Under the pieces are notes generated by a model that was not told the DNA's origin, ran no database searches, and was given only the letters and a program-made list of their open reading frames with translations. A DNA stretch of 64,000 nt from assembly GCA_028874365.1 (NCBI GenBank), contig JAPPJZ010000074.1, forward strand, positions 17,810 to 81,809. The letters run 5' to 3'. This document shows, piece by piece, positions 1 to 8,807 of this stretch. How positions within the stretch are numbered: the stretch's first letter is position 1; the number at the start of each line of letters is the position of its first letter. The DNA is from Chloroflexota bacterium. GTDB lineage: Bacteria; Chloroflexota; Dehalococcoidia; Bin125. Made by a program: the position numbers and the translations under genes.

Positions 1-2
1 GC

Positions 3-250
3 ACCGGCGGCATGCCGGAGCGGACCAGCGATCGTCCGGACGGCCGTCGGCGCATGGCCAAGCTGCCGTACCACGACGTGCTGGGCGGCTACTTCATCAC
101 CCATCCGCCGATCCGCGAGATGAACGTGAGCGTGTCCGATCACAACCATCCGCTGACATACAACCTGCCCGACTCGTTCCTCTGCAAGGACGAGCCCTAC
201 ATGATCGAAGTGATCCACCCCGATACGCAGATCCTGCTGACCACAACCTC
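3..250 (+). pseudogene. ThuA-like domain fragment, cut at the window edge and truncated at its 3' end
   Basis: Reading frame 3 encodes the end of a ThuA (trehalose-utilisation/class I glutamine amidotransferase-like) domain. The family pattern is visible as GGYFITHPP, then a V-x-D-xx-HP segment and a DEPYMIEVIHPD segment. The 5' end lies outside the window. Similarity stops abruptly near base 245, where the frame runs into low-complexity Arg/Gly shadow sequence. A different gene fragment (MFS transporter) begins at the same point in frame 1. This looks like a gene remnant joined to another remnant. A misassembly at the contig edge would look the same. Confidence 0.5.
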
Positions 251-783
251 TGTCCCTGGCTATACCACACGAAGCCGGCGCGGCGGCGGTGCTGACCTGC
301 TTTGGCGTGGGCTCGCTCGTTGCGCGCGTTCTGCTTGCCGCCTGGGGCGGACCGATGCGGCGGATGAATGGCATTCTCGGCTCGATGATCCTTGCCGGCG
401 TCGGCGGCGTGATCACGGGGATCTCCGAGAGCCTCGTCGTGACCGCGGCGGGTGTGTTCATCATCGGCGCGTCGTTCGTCTTCGCAATCGGTCTCAATCG
501 GGTCATCTGGCAGGTCAAGGCAGCCGCTGAAGTACTGGGTCGAGTTTTCGCATTGCGCGTGCTGATTGGAGTCGTGGCGCAGTCGACTGGGATCATCCTC
601 GCCGGCCTCACGCTGGCCACCTTCGCGATCCTTTCCTTCGTGGTCCGGCCGATCTGGCGATTGGAAGACGCCCTGCCGGACCAACCACCGCAGGTGGATT
701 CGGAATCGGATTCGGAACAGGAAGCCGACGAGTCCGCGCGGATGGCGGAGGAAGGACGGGCTGATGACGCGACAGGATGCTGA
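241..783 (+). pseudogene. MFS transporter, C-terminal fragment
   Basis: Frame 1 encodes about 180 residues of a major facilitator transporter lacking its N-terminal half. It starts in mid-protein with PLSLAIPHEAGAAAVL, followed by a G-x-G-S-L-V-A-R turn and about four hydrophobic helices. It ends with an acidic Glu/Asp/Ser-rich tail and a TGA stop. The ORF-track Met at 289 is internal and not a plausible start. The missing N-terminal half was replaced at the junction with the ThuA fragment, so the gene is dead unless the junction is an assembly error. Confidence 0.5.
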
Positions 784-835
784 CCCCTCGCTCCCTGGTC
801 GCGGTCTCGACTACCAGCGGATGCCGGGACACTGA

Positions 836-1536
836 CTGCTGGCGCGGATGGGCAAGCGAGTACTCAGGCCGGGCGGGTTTGAGCTGACTCAGCAAATGCT
901 TGACGGGCTCGAGATCGGTCTGGAAGACGATGTCGTCGAGTTTGCACCGGTCCTCGGGGTGACCGCGCGCGGCGCTAGAACGAGAGCCGCGGTCGTACAT
1001 CGGAATCGAAGGCGATGAGCGCGCAGCGAAACAAGTGCGCAGCTATCTCAAAGGAGACAGAGCTGCCTGACGCATCCGCCTCGGTTGTGTATGGCGAGGC
1101 GATGCTGACCATGCAGACCGAACGACACAAGGCCGAGATTGTCGCTGAAGCCGCCCGTGGTTTGCGTTCGGGTGGCCGGTACGGCATCCACGAGCTCGCG
1201 CTGGAGCCCGACGCCCTGTCTGAGGAGCTAGAACAGGAGATTCAGCAGGCGCTGTCGGGCGCGATTCACATCGGGGCGCGGCCGCTCACGCCAAGCGAGT
1301 GGCCCATCTTGCTGGACGAGCGGGGACTTCAGGTTGAACTCCAAGTCAGCGCGCCGATGCATCTGCTGGAGCCGCGTCGCTTGCTGCGCGATGAGGGAGT
1401 CGCGGGAACGCTGCGTTTTGCCTGGAATGTCGTGCGGACCCCGCACGCACGTCGGCGCATCCGGGCGATGCGCTCGGGCTTCCGCCGCTATGCCGAGCAG
1501 CTGAGCGCCATTGAGATCGTCGCGGTCAAACAGTAG
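836..1536 (+). pseudogene. SAM-dependent methyltransferase, frameshifted remnant
   Basis: Three frames each carry part of one class I methyltransferase. Frame 2 (from about 836) gives an N-terminal LARMGKRVLRPGG segment and a DDVVEFAPVLG SAM-binding loop. Frame 3 (from 972) continues with SYIGIEGDERAAKQVRSYL. Frame 1 (from about 1064) gives LPDASASVVYGEAML, then LRSGGRYGIHEL, and runs to the stop at 1536. At least two frameshifts and a missing stretch around 1055-1065 break the gene. The 173-residue ORF in the track is only its C-terminal two thirds. The substrate is unknown. Confidence 0.6.
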
Positions 1537-1776
1537 GGGGACGACGAAGCGTCCTCACAGGCGCGCAGGTCTACTGGGCTGCTCGAGTCGATTCGCCGTT
1601 ACGCGACCGACGTGATGCCCTGGACAAAGGCCCGGTAACATCGTGCCTGACGGGCTCAACGCGTAGAGGGAAACCGAAGCTTCTGCCCAGTGATCTGGCG
1701 GTCCGAGCGAGCGAAGCAGAGGAGTCCCTCTGGACCGGTCGCGTTGGCTCGCTGGCTGGAAACAGTGCCAGCGGGA

Positions 1777-3024
1777 CTACTCGTTCTCCAGAACCCGCTC
1801 CTGGATGTCGCGCAGGAACTGGGCGAGGTCGGCGATCGCTTCCGGCAGTCGCGGTCCGAAGCCGAGCAGGTACAGGTCGGCCATCGATATCACGTGAGGA
1901 CCCCGGCCCGCTTTCGTTTGGGCCATTCCGGGGATTTCGAGCAGTCCATCAATGCCGCCGACCACGGCGAGTCCCCGGTCCATGACCAGGTACACGTCAG
2001 GATCCGCCGCAACCAGCGCTTCCGGCGTCAGCGGTTGCCAGCCGACGATGCCGGCTTCAGCGGCGGCATCGATGCCGCCCGCCGCCTCGATGATCGTTTG
2101 CGCTTGGTTGCCTTCGCCGGAGACGAGCTGTAGGCCGCCTCGACGGATGTAGATGTGCATCACGCGCAGGGGCTTGTCGTTTTCTGCCGCAGCGATGACC
2201 GCGTCCATGCGTTTCTCCACATCGATGGCGAGTGCATCCGCTCGCCCGGGAATGCCGAGCGCCTGACCAACGAAGCGAATCTTGATCTGCGGCGCGTCCA
2301 GGCCGTTGAGGTCTTCGATGATCAGCACTTCCACCCCGGCCTGACGCAACTGCTCGAGCACTTCGGCCGGACCGGCCATGGGCGTGCCGATAATCAGGGT
2401 CGGCTCGAAGTCGAGAATCGCCTCGGCATTGAGAGCGCCGGCGAAGCCGAGGTTCGGGAGCTCTTCCGCGACCCGCGGAAAGATCGAACTGGTATCCCGG
2501 GCGACCAGGAACTCCTGCACGCCCAGGGCGTAGACGATCTCGGTGATGTCGCCGAAGAGCGTGATCAGACGAGTGCCCTCGGGCACCGCCTCTTCTGGCT
2601 CCATCTGTTCCGTCTGTTGCTGCTGCATGGATGTTTGTCGCTGCGATTGTTGTTGCTGCGCGGGAGCGCTCTGCTGTTCGGCCGCTTCGGTGGAATCCGC
2701 TTGAGACTGGGATTGCTGCGCAGCTGCAGACGCCGTCGTCTGCTGTTCCTGCTGGGCCGCCTGTTGCGCCGATGTCGATTGCGTCAGCTCCGATTGATTC
2801 TCGGCCGGTTGCGTCTGAGCAGCCTGGTCCCGTGCTGCCGCGGATTCTTGCTGTTGTTCGGCTTCGCCGAAGCCTTGCTGCTGCTCTGTCGATTGCTGGA
2901 CATCCTGCTGGGAGATCGACTGCGATGGTTCGTCTTCGCCGCAAGCTGTTGCGAGTATTGCGAAACCCAGCACTAGACCAACAAGTATTCCGGCGCGCCA
3001 AAGTGGACTCTTCGATCGCGGCAT
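1777..3024 (-). CDS. ABC transporter haem/iron-siderophore-binding lipoprotein with a long Gln-rich linker
   Basis: Periplasmic-binding-protein fold (PF01497, BtuF/HmuT type) of about 415 residues. The ATG at 3024 (MPRSK) puts a signal peptide directly before the lipobox LATAC, so it is a lipoprotein; the ORF-track ATG at 3054 adds ten residues. After the lipid anchor come about 110 residues dominated by Gln, Ala, Glu and Ser, a flexible tether. The binding domain follows (TLFGDITEIVYALGVQEFLVA, AILDFEPTLII). The GDITEIVYALG opening resembles haem-binding HmuT proteins, and the next gene is ferrochelatase, so haem is the likeliest ligand. A matching FecCD permease lies 25 kb away; no ATPase gene is in the window. 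Confidence 0.8.
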   Translation of the reverse strand: MPRSKSPLWRAGILVGLVLGFAILATACGEDEPSQSISQQDVQQSTEQQQGFGEAEQQQESAAARDQAAQTQPAENQSELTQSTSAQQAAQQEQQTTASAAAQQSQSQADSTEAAEQQSAPAQQQQSQRQTSMQQQQTEQMEPEEAVPEGTRLITLFGDITEIVYALGVQEFLVARDTSSIFPRVAEELPNLGFAGALNAEAILDFEPTLIIGTPMAGPAEVLEQLRQAGVEVLIIEDLNGLDAPQIKIRFVGQALGIPGRADALAIDVEKRMDAVIAAAENDKPLRVMHIYIRRGGLQLVSGEGNQAQTIIEAAGGIDAAAEAGIVGWQPLTPEALVAADPDVYLVMDRGLAVVGGIDGLLEIPGMAQTKAGRGPHVISMADLYLLGFGPRLPEAIADLAQFLRDIQERVLENE

Positions 3025-3154
3025 GGGTGTCGTCCTTCGTGATGAATTTCTCAAGCTCCGAGCGCCCCTACTGGTATATCACCAAAAGCTGCCATAAACG
3101 ACAGAAACAGAACCAGATGGATGGTTGCTTGATATCCAGGCGGCCAGAACGCGG

Positions 3155-4111
3155 CTAACCCTCGAGGTCGACGGTCCTGGTTCCGACTCCGCTCACAATC
3201 AGTTCGTGTAACACCTCGATGAACTCGGAATCATCGTTGGGCATTTCAATTCTCGACAGATTGATGCCGAGATCGTCGGCTCGCTCAATGGCCTCAATGT
3301 CGATGTCGTAAAGGAATTCCAGGTGGTCGCAGACGAAGCCAAACGGCACCGAGAGGACGTTGGTCCGCCCCTCGGCGGCGATCGTGTCGATCGCGTCAAG
3401 GATGTCCGGGCCGAGCCAGGGTGTTGGTGTCTTTCCGGCGCTCTGGTAGGCGAATCGCCAGGACGACACCCCGGCAGCTCGCGCCACAGCGCCGGCGCTG
3501 TGGAGTAACTCCGCGGGATACGGGTCGCGCGAGTTGACGATTCGAGCCGGGAGGCAGTGCGCCGAAAACACGACCTCCACATGCGCCGGATCCGCGTCAA
3601 TCCGGCGAAGCGCGTCGTCGATTCGTCGCGCAATTGGGTCGACAAAGCGCGGGTTGGCGTGCCCGCTCTGAATGAACGCGGTCGGCGGCGGATCGGACAG
3701 ACGATCGAGGGCCCGGCGCATCAGCTTCTCGTAGCCGGCAATGCTGAGCATGGAGTAACACGGCGCCAGTGGAAAACCGACCAGTTCGTCCATTCGGTCG
3801 CCGTCGATTTTATCGATCGCCTCTGCGATGTACGGATGCCAGTGCTTCATGCCGACATAAACCCGCCGCTCGTCTTCGGGACAGTCCTGGTTGAGCCGGG
3901 CTTCCAGGTTCCTGGCTACGCGTTCGGTGATCTCAAGCAGCGGCGTCTTGCCGCCGACGCGGCGGTAACGCTCGGTCAACTCGGCAACAGCATCGGGGGA
4001 TGGCGTCTGTCCGCCGCGAATATCTCGGTAGTAGGGCTCGACTTCGTCCAGGTTGCGCTGCGTACCGTACGCCATGAGCAGGACGCCGTTGCGCCCATGT
4101 TGCGCGGACAT
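3155..4111 (-). CDS. cpfC: Coproporphyrin/protoporphyrin ferrochelatase
   Basis: A 318-residue ferrochelatase, which inserts Fe2+ into the porphyrin ring. The family signature is seen as VVFSAHCLPARIV (metal-binding His) and VLSVPFGFVCDHLEFLYDID (catalytic Glu). The N-terminal GVLLMAYGT strand and a MKHWHPYI segment are also typical. Its start overlaps the stop of the upstream chdC reading frame by one base (TGATG), so the two are translationally coupled. Pairing with a ChdC/HemQ gene implies the coproporphyrin-dependent haem pathway, making coproporphyrin III the expected substrate; protoporphyrin cannot be excluded. Confidence 0.92.
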   Translation of the reverse strand: MSAQHGRNGVLLMAYGTQRNLDEVEPYYRDIRGGQTPSPDAVAELTERYRRVGGKTPLLEITERVARNLEARLNQDCPEDERRVYVGMKHWHPYIAEAIDKIDGDRMDELVGFPLAPCYSMLSIAGYEKLMRRALDRLSDPPPTAFIQSGHANPRFVDPIARRIDDALRRIDADPAHVEVVFSAHCLPARIVNSRDPYPAELLHSAGAVARAAGVSSWRFAYQSAGKTPTPWLGPDILDAIDTIAAEGRTNVLSVPFGFVCDHLEFLYDIDIEAIERADDLGINLSRIEMPNDDSEFIEVLHELIVSGVGTRTVDLEG

Positions 4112-4770
4112 CAGCCGATCAATTCCAGAATGCGCTCGGGAGACCGATGCACGCAGGTGAAGATCGGCGTGTCAGCCAGGGTGTGCCTCCGCGCTTCGGT
4201 AGAACGTAGGTCTGTGACTAGATCCTGGAACTCGGCCAGCGACTCCGTCTCGTAACCGACGATGAACTCCTGATCGCCCAGCCCCGTGGAGTAGAGCAGG
4301 ATCTGCGCGATCTTGGGATATGTGCGGCCGACCTTGATGTGTTCACCCGTCATCTTGCCTCGGTTCTCGCGGGAGAACAGGTACCACTCAGCCGTCTTTG
4401 TGAACGGATAGAGGACGAAATAGCGCTGCTTGTCGGCGATTTCCTCAGCGTGATCCTGCTCAGTCCGCGCCTGACCTTAGGTCGAGCGGCGAAGCAGTCC
4501 GAAGTATGAATAGCTCACCTCAAGGAACTTGCCGAGCTCGGTGCGGAGCAGTGAACGGAGGGTCTCCTCAAGCGGCTCAAGGCCATCAGCGCTGCGCCAG
4601 AGCATGAAGTCGGCGTCGGCGCGAATGCCCATCAGGCTGAACGAGCGGCACGGAACCTGGCTTTCGGTCTCGCTCAGGCTACGAAGAAACTGGTCGCGAC
4701 CGTCCGCCCTGCTCTCGGCGTCAAGTCTGCGCCAGGCCGGATCGAGCCTGAAGAAGACGAACTGAACCAC
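4111..4770 (-). pseudogene. chdC: Coproheme decarboxylase (ChdC/HemQ) interrupted by one in-frame TAA
   Basis: Two adjacent ORFs in the same frame make one HemQ/chlorite-dismutase-family protein. The N-terminal part (4477-4770) contains VQFVFFRLDPAWRRL and ends SYFGLLRRST. A TAA at 4477-4479 follows, then the C-terminal part without any shift: KQRYFVLYPFTKTAEWYLFS, the GxxYPKI segment expected to hold the proximal His region, and DTPIFTCVHR at the end. Family proteins usually have an aromatic residue where the TAA stands, so one base change from a Tyr codon explains it. An internal ATG at 4353 could restart only the last 80 residues. The true N-terminus is uncertain; the GTG at 4770 is the first in-frame start. 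The gene could be a real nonsense allele, recoded, or a sequencing error. Confidence 0.75.
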
Positions 4771-4922
4771 CGACTCGTTGATCGGCGCCTGCGCTGTTTC
4801 CTTGGACAGGTCTCGCTTTCCATCGAATCGGCGACAAGGGTTGGGCGAATGCCTCGCCCTCCGCGCCGCTCACGGCACCTCTGGAGGGTGCTTATCCCCA
4901 TTGCATCTAAATCTTCCTAAAG

Positions 4923-4950
4923 TTGCATAGATTGCAAGTATCTGTAGAAT
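4923..4950 (+). promoter_or_regulatory. Promoter with overlapping 15-bp inverted repeat upstream of the imelysin operon
   Basis: A sigma-70-like pair, TTGCAT (4923-4928) and TAGAAT (4945-4950) with a 16-base spacer, sits about 50 bases before the imelysin start. The -35 lies inside a perfect inverted repeat, TTGCA-tagat-TGCAA (4923-4937), a plausible operator. The site is in the divergent gap between haem genes and an iron-type operon, so a Fur- or DtxR-class repressor is an attractive guess; the palindrome does not match their textbook boxes. Confidence 0.4.
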
Positions 4951-4997
4951 CTCTCAGTGAGCGAGCAAGATCGAACTTCCCCGAGGAGGACCTGCCA

Positions 4998-6179
4998 ATG
5001 CATGCTCAGATTCGCCGCTTGTCGCGGTTCAGGTTGTCACTGTCGACGATTCCCTTGGTCGCTGCCATCGCGCTCGCGGCCTGTTCTGGAGACGATGCGC
5101 CGGACGTCTCGGCTACAGATGTGGTCGAGCATTACGCTGACGGGGTGCATCACACCTATGTGCTCAGTCTCAATAGCGCGGTTGTGATGCGCGAGGCGAT
5201 CCACGCGTTCCTCGACGATCCGACCCCTTCCACGCTCGAGGGGGCGAAGCGGGCCTGGTTAACCGCGCGTGACGACTACGGTCCCACCGAGGCCTACCGC
5301 TTCTACGACGGACCGATTGACAACGAGGAAGACGGTCCCGAAGGCCAACTCAACGCTTGGCCGATGGACGAATCCTACGTTGACTACGTCGAAGGCAATC
5401 CTGGCTCCGGGATCATCAACATGGTCGATGAGTACCCCGAGATCGCAACCGACCTGCTGATTGCGCTCAATGAAGCCGGCGGCGAAGAGAACGTTTCAAC
5501 CGGCTGGCACGCAATCGAGTTCCTCCTCTGGGGTCAGGACATGAACGCCGACGGTCCCGGCGACCGCCCAATCGAGGACTACACGATCAACGCCAACGCC
5601 GACCGCCGCGCCACCTACCTCACGGTCGTCACCGACCTGCTAATCGACGATCTGCAGTCGATGGTCGATGCCTGGGCGCCAGGAAGCTCCAGCAACTACC
5701 GCGCCGAGTTCCTCGACCTCGATACGGATGAAGCGCTGGTCAAGATCATCACTGGTATCGGCGAACTGTCCCGCGGCGAACTCGCCGGCGAGCGCATGGT
5801 CGTCGCCTACGAGGCCCGCTCCCAAGAAGACGAGCACTCATGCTTCTCCGACAACACGGTCAACGACATCATCGCGAACGCCAAGGGCATCCAGAATGTC
5901 TGGCTGGGCGACTTCGGAGCGCTGGTTGGCCCCGGCATCGTCGACCTGGTCCGCCAGGAAGACCCGGAACTCGCCGATCAGCTGACCATGGAGATCGCGG
6001 CCAGCGTCGCCTACGCGACGGCGATTCCTTCGCCGTTTGACGCACATCTGATCGCCGACCTGCCCAACTCCGATGCCGGACGCCGCGCCGTGCTGACCAC
6101 GATCGAGTCGCTGGAAGACCAGACTGACAAGATCGTCGCCGCCGCCGAGGCGCTCGGCGTCAGCATCAATGTGACGTAG
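4998..6179 (+). CDS. Imelysin-family (peptidase M75-like) lipoprotein
   Basis: A 393-residue exported protein of the imelysin family, linked in other bacteria to iron acquisition. The start at 4998 is chosen because AGGAGG ends eight bases upstream and the signal peptide with lipobox ALAAC follows at once; the track ORF starts 75 bases too early. The family GxHxxE motif is present as GWHAIEFLLWGQD, and an AWPMDESYVDYV segment is also typical. The second half has the usual second helical bundle (GIGELSRGELAGERMVVAYE). It is the first gene of a four-gene operon with a di-haem oxidase, a second imelysin and an HTTM protein. Proteolytic activity has not been shown for most family members. Confidence 0.88.
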   Translation: MHAQIRRLSRFRLSLSTIPLVAAIALAACSGDDAPDVSATDVVEHYADGVHHTYVLSLNSAVVMREAIHAFLDDPTPSTLEGAKRAWLTARDDYGPTEAYRFYDGPIDNEEDGPEGQLNAWPMDESYVDYVEGNPGSGIINMVDEYPEIATDLLIALNEAGGEENVSTGWHAIEFLLWGQDMNADGPGDRPIEDYTINANADRRATYLTVVTDLLIDDLQSMVDAWAPGSSSNYRAEFLDLDTDEALVKIITGIGELSRGELAGERMVVAYEARSQEDEHSCFSDNTVNDIIANAKGIQNVWLGDFGALVGPGIVDLVRQEDPELADQLTMEIAASVAYATAIPSPFDAHLIADLPNSDAGRRAVLTTIESLEDQTDKIVAAAEALGVSINVT

Positions 6180-6195
6180 GACCGGCGCCGACTCG

Positions 6196-7671
6196 ATGCC
6201 CGGGCGATATGCCGCCAGACGACGCGCCATCGCCGCGGGCATCGGGATCATGTTCGCGCTGCTGATCACCGCCCTGGCCTCCACGGTCTGTTCCGACGGC
6301 GGAGTCGATGGCGGGCCGCTGGGTCTTACCGCCGACGACACTGCCAACCTCTTCAGTGGCGGAGAGACAACCGCGACGAACGTTACCCGTAACGCCTTCT
6401 CGTTCTCGGCGCGCAATCTGAATCGAGAGCAGCGACGCCGGTTCGAGATTGGCGATAGCTTCTTTGAACAGAACTGGGTCACAGCGCCGGCCTCGACCGA
6501 GGCACGCGACGGACTGGGACCCACGTTCAATGCCCAGTCCTGCTCCAGCTGTCACGCGCTCGATGGCCGCGGCAGACCTCCATTCTCCAATGATGATCCA
6601 GAACGCGGCTTGCTGCTTCGACTCTCGCTGCCGGAGAAGTTCCGCGATCTGTTCGCCCCCGACTCTCTGGCCGCGCCAAAGGGAGGGCCAGTGCCCGATC
6701 CGGTGTACGGCGGACAACTTCAAGACCGCGCAATCCACCGGGTCGAGCCCGAGGGCCGAATGGTCATTACCTACGTCGAGATCCAGGGCTCATACGCCGA
6801 CGGAACCACGTATACGCTGCTCAAGCCCACCTATGAAATTGCCGACCCGGCGTTCGGTCCTCCGCACGAAGAGCTGCAGATCTCACCGCGCGTCGCGCCG
6901 AGCGTCTTCGGCGTTGGATTGCTCGAAGCGATTCCCGTTGAAATCCTGGAACTCCTCGCCGATCCCGACGACGAGGATGGCAATGGCGTCTCAGGGCGCA
7001 TCCACATGATCTGGAATCCGGAGACGGGTCAGTTCGATGTAGGACGATTCGGCTGGAAGGCGACCGTGCCCAGCGTCCGACAGCAATCGGCCAACGCGTT
7101 CCTCGGTGACATTGGGATCACCTCAAGCATTCATCGCGAACAGAACTGTCCCGAAGCTCAGACATCCTGCCAGGAGGCATTGTCCGGAGGCGATCCCGAG
7201 GTCTCGGACGACCGGCTGGAAGCGGTGGTCTTCTATTCGCAGACCCTCGCCGTCCCCGCTGCACGCGGCTACCGAGAACGCAAGGAGGGCGCCGAGCTGT
7301 TTTTCGCCGCCGGCTGCCACCTCTGTCACGTGCCCAGGATGACCACGGGCGACCACGAGATCGCAGCGCTGAGCGGGCAGCTCATCCTGCCTTACACCGA
7401 CCTGCTGCTGCACGACATGGGGCCCGAGTTGAGCGACGACCGGCCCGTGCACGACGCCGCCGGTTCGGAGTGGCGGACGCCGCCGCTCTGGGGGATCGGC
7501 CTGATCGAGGCTGTCAACGGACATAACCACCTCTTGCACGACGGCAGGGCTCGCGGAGTCGCCGAGGCAATCCTATGGCACGGCGGCGAGGCCGAAGCGT
7601 CGCGCGAGGCCTTCCGCAACATGTCGGCTGAGGACCGCCAGAGCCTGATCGATTTCATCAACTCCCTCTAA
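6196..7671 (+). CDS. Di-haem c-type oxidoreductase (DUF1111, thiol-oxidoreductase-like)
   Basis: A 491-residue exported protein with two CxxCH haem c attachment sites, CSSCHALDGRGRPP near residue 117 and CHLCHVPRM near residue 375. The first haem segment and the TPPLWGIGLI segment near the end match the DUF1111 di-haem family, distant relatives of MauG/cytochrome c peroxidase. An N-terminal hydrophobic helix directs export. The gene starts 16 bases after imelysin 1. DUF1111 proteins often sit beside imelysins in iron-uptake loci, where a redox role in iron release or oxidation is suspected but not proven. Confidence 0.85.
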   Translation: MPGRYAARRRAIAAGIGIMFALLITALASTVCSDGGVDGGPLGLTADDTANLFSGGETTATNVTRNAFSFSARNLNREQRRRFEIGDSFFEQNWVTAPASTEARDGLGPTFNAQSCSSCHALDGRGRPPFSNDDPERGLLLRLSLPEKFRDLFAPDSLAAPKGGPVPDPVYGGQLQDRAIHRVEPEGRMVITYVEIQGSYADGTTYTLLKPTYEIADPAFGPPHEELQISPRVAPSVFGVGLLEAIPVEILELLADPDDEDGNGVSGRIHMIWNPETGQFDVGRFGWKATVPSVRQQSANAFLGDIGITSSIHREQNCPEAQTSCQEALSGGDPEVSDDRLEAVVFYSQTLAVPAARGYRERKEGAELFFAAGCHLCHVPRMTTGDHEIAALSGQLILPYTDLLLHDMGPELSDDRPVHDAAGSEWRTPPLWGIGLIEAVNGHNHLLHDGRARGVAEAILWHGGEAEASREAFRNMSAEDRQSLIDFINSL

Positions 7672-7689
7672 TCTCCGAGCGGACACACC

Positions 7690-8787
7690 ATGGCAACACG
7701 CTCTGTCGACCTCCCAGTGCGAAGCACCGTACTTCTGTCAATCCTGTTGCTCGGCGCCGCGCTGCCGATGTCGGCCTGTTCCAACGACGTCACACGCCGC
7801 GATGTCGCGGAGTCATTGACCGAGCTGGTTATTGTGCCTCGCTACGAGACCGCCGCCGGCAGCGCCGAGGCGATGAGTGATCGGATTCGCATTCTGGTCT
7901 CAGACCCGACAGAGGGGCGGCTCGAGGCGGCCCGCGATAGCTGGCGCGAGGCGCGCTCAAACTGGAGCCGCGTACAGGCCTACACCCTTGGCCCGGTAAT
8001 GGAACTGCGCATCCCCTCGTTGGTCGACTGGTGGCCGATTGATGAGAGCAAGATCAACGAGGCGCTTACCCGGCCGGAGATTTCCGCAGATGATGTTCGC
8101 GAGACATTCGCCGCCGACCAGCGCGGATTCAGCGCACTGGAACATCTTCTCTTTGCGGACGGTGATGGCGTGCTCAGTCGGCTCCAGGCGGGCGACGATG
8201 CCTACGGACAGTACGTCAGCGCGTTGGCTACCGTGATCGCCGACGCTGTCAGGCTGGCGGCCAACGACTGGAGCGGCGAGTATGGCGAGTCCTTCTCTGG
8301 CAGCGGCGATCGTGCCATTTCCGAGAACCTCGCCATTGCCGACCTCGTGCGCGTCCCCGTGTTCCTAACAGAAACCGTCGGCGACATGCAACTTGGTGTG
8401 GCGCTCGGCATCACCAAGCCGAAAGCTGATCTCAGTGCGATACCCGAAGGAAATGCCGGCGCCGGAGTGGACGACCTGGCACAGTATGTGCACGGCATCC
8501 AGGACACGTATCTCGGGGACACTGACGGCCTGGGCATCTCGGATCTGATTGCCCAACTGTCTGAAGACGCCGACCAACGGATGCGCGATGCGCTCACGGA
8601 CGCGATCGACGCCATCGAGTCGCTGAGGGGTAACAGCCAACCGCTCAGGCAGGTGATTGAGACCGATCCCGACGCAGTTGCCAGGACCCGCGACGCGATC
8701 AAAGCCGTCCAGATTGTGCTGAACACTGAGATTGTGAGCCTGCTCGGCGTCACAATTGGCTTCAGCGACAACGATGGCGACAGCTAA
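7690..8787 (+). CDS. Second imelysin-like lipoprotein
   Basis: A 365-residue paralogue of the imelysin two genes upstream. A signal peptide ends in a lipobox-like PMSAC. The conserved helical face is present (WWPIDESKINEAL), but the canonical GxHxxE is replaced by GFSALEHLLF, which keeps only the Glu and shifts the His. This is the divergent second imelysin common in imelysin-DUF1111-imelysin operons. A shared ligand with the first imelysin, presumably iron or an iron complex, is inferred from context. Confidence 0.82.
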   Translation: MATRSVDLPVRSTVLLSILLLGAALPMSACSNDVTRRDVAESLTELVIVPRYETAAGSAEAMSDRIRILVSDPTEGRLEAARDSWREARSNWSRVQAYTLGPVMELRIPSLVDWWPIDESKINEALTRPEISADDVRETFAADQRGFSALEHLLFADGDGVLSRLQAGDDAYGQYVSALATVIADAVRLAANDWSGEYGESFSGSGDRAISENLAIADLVRVPVFLTETVGDMQLGVALGITKPKADLSAIPEGNAGAGVDDLAQYVHGIQDTYLGDTDGLGISDLIAQLSEDADQRMRDALTDAIDAIESLRGNSQPLRQVIETDPDAVARTRDAIKAVQIVLNTEIVSLLGVTIGFSDNDGDS

Positions 8788-8807
8788 CGCGGCAGGCGCA
8801 GGATCAA

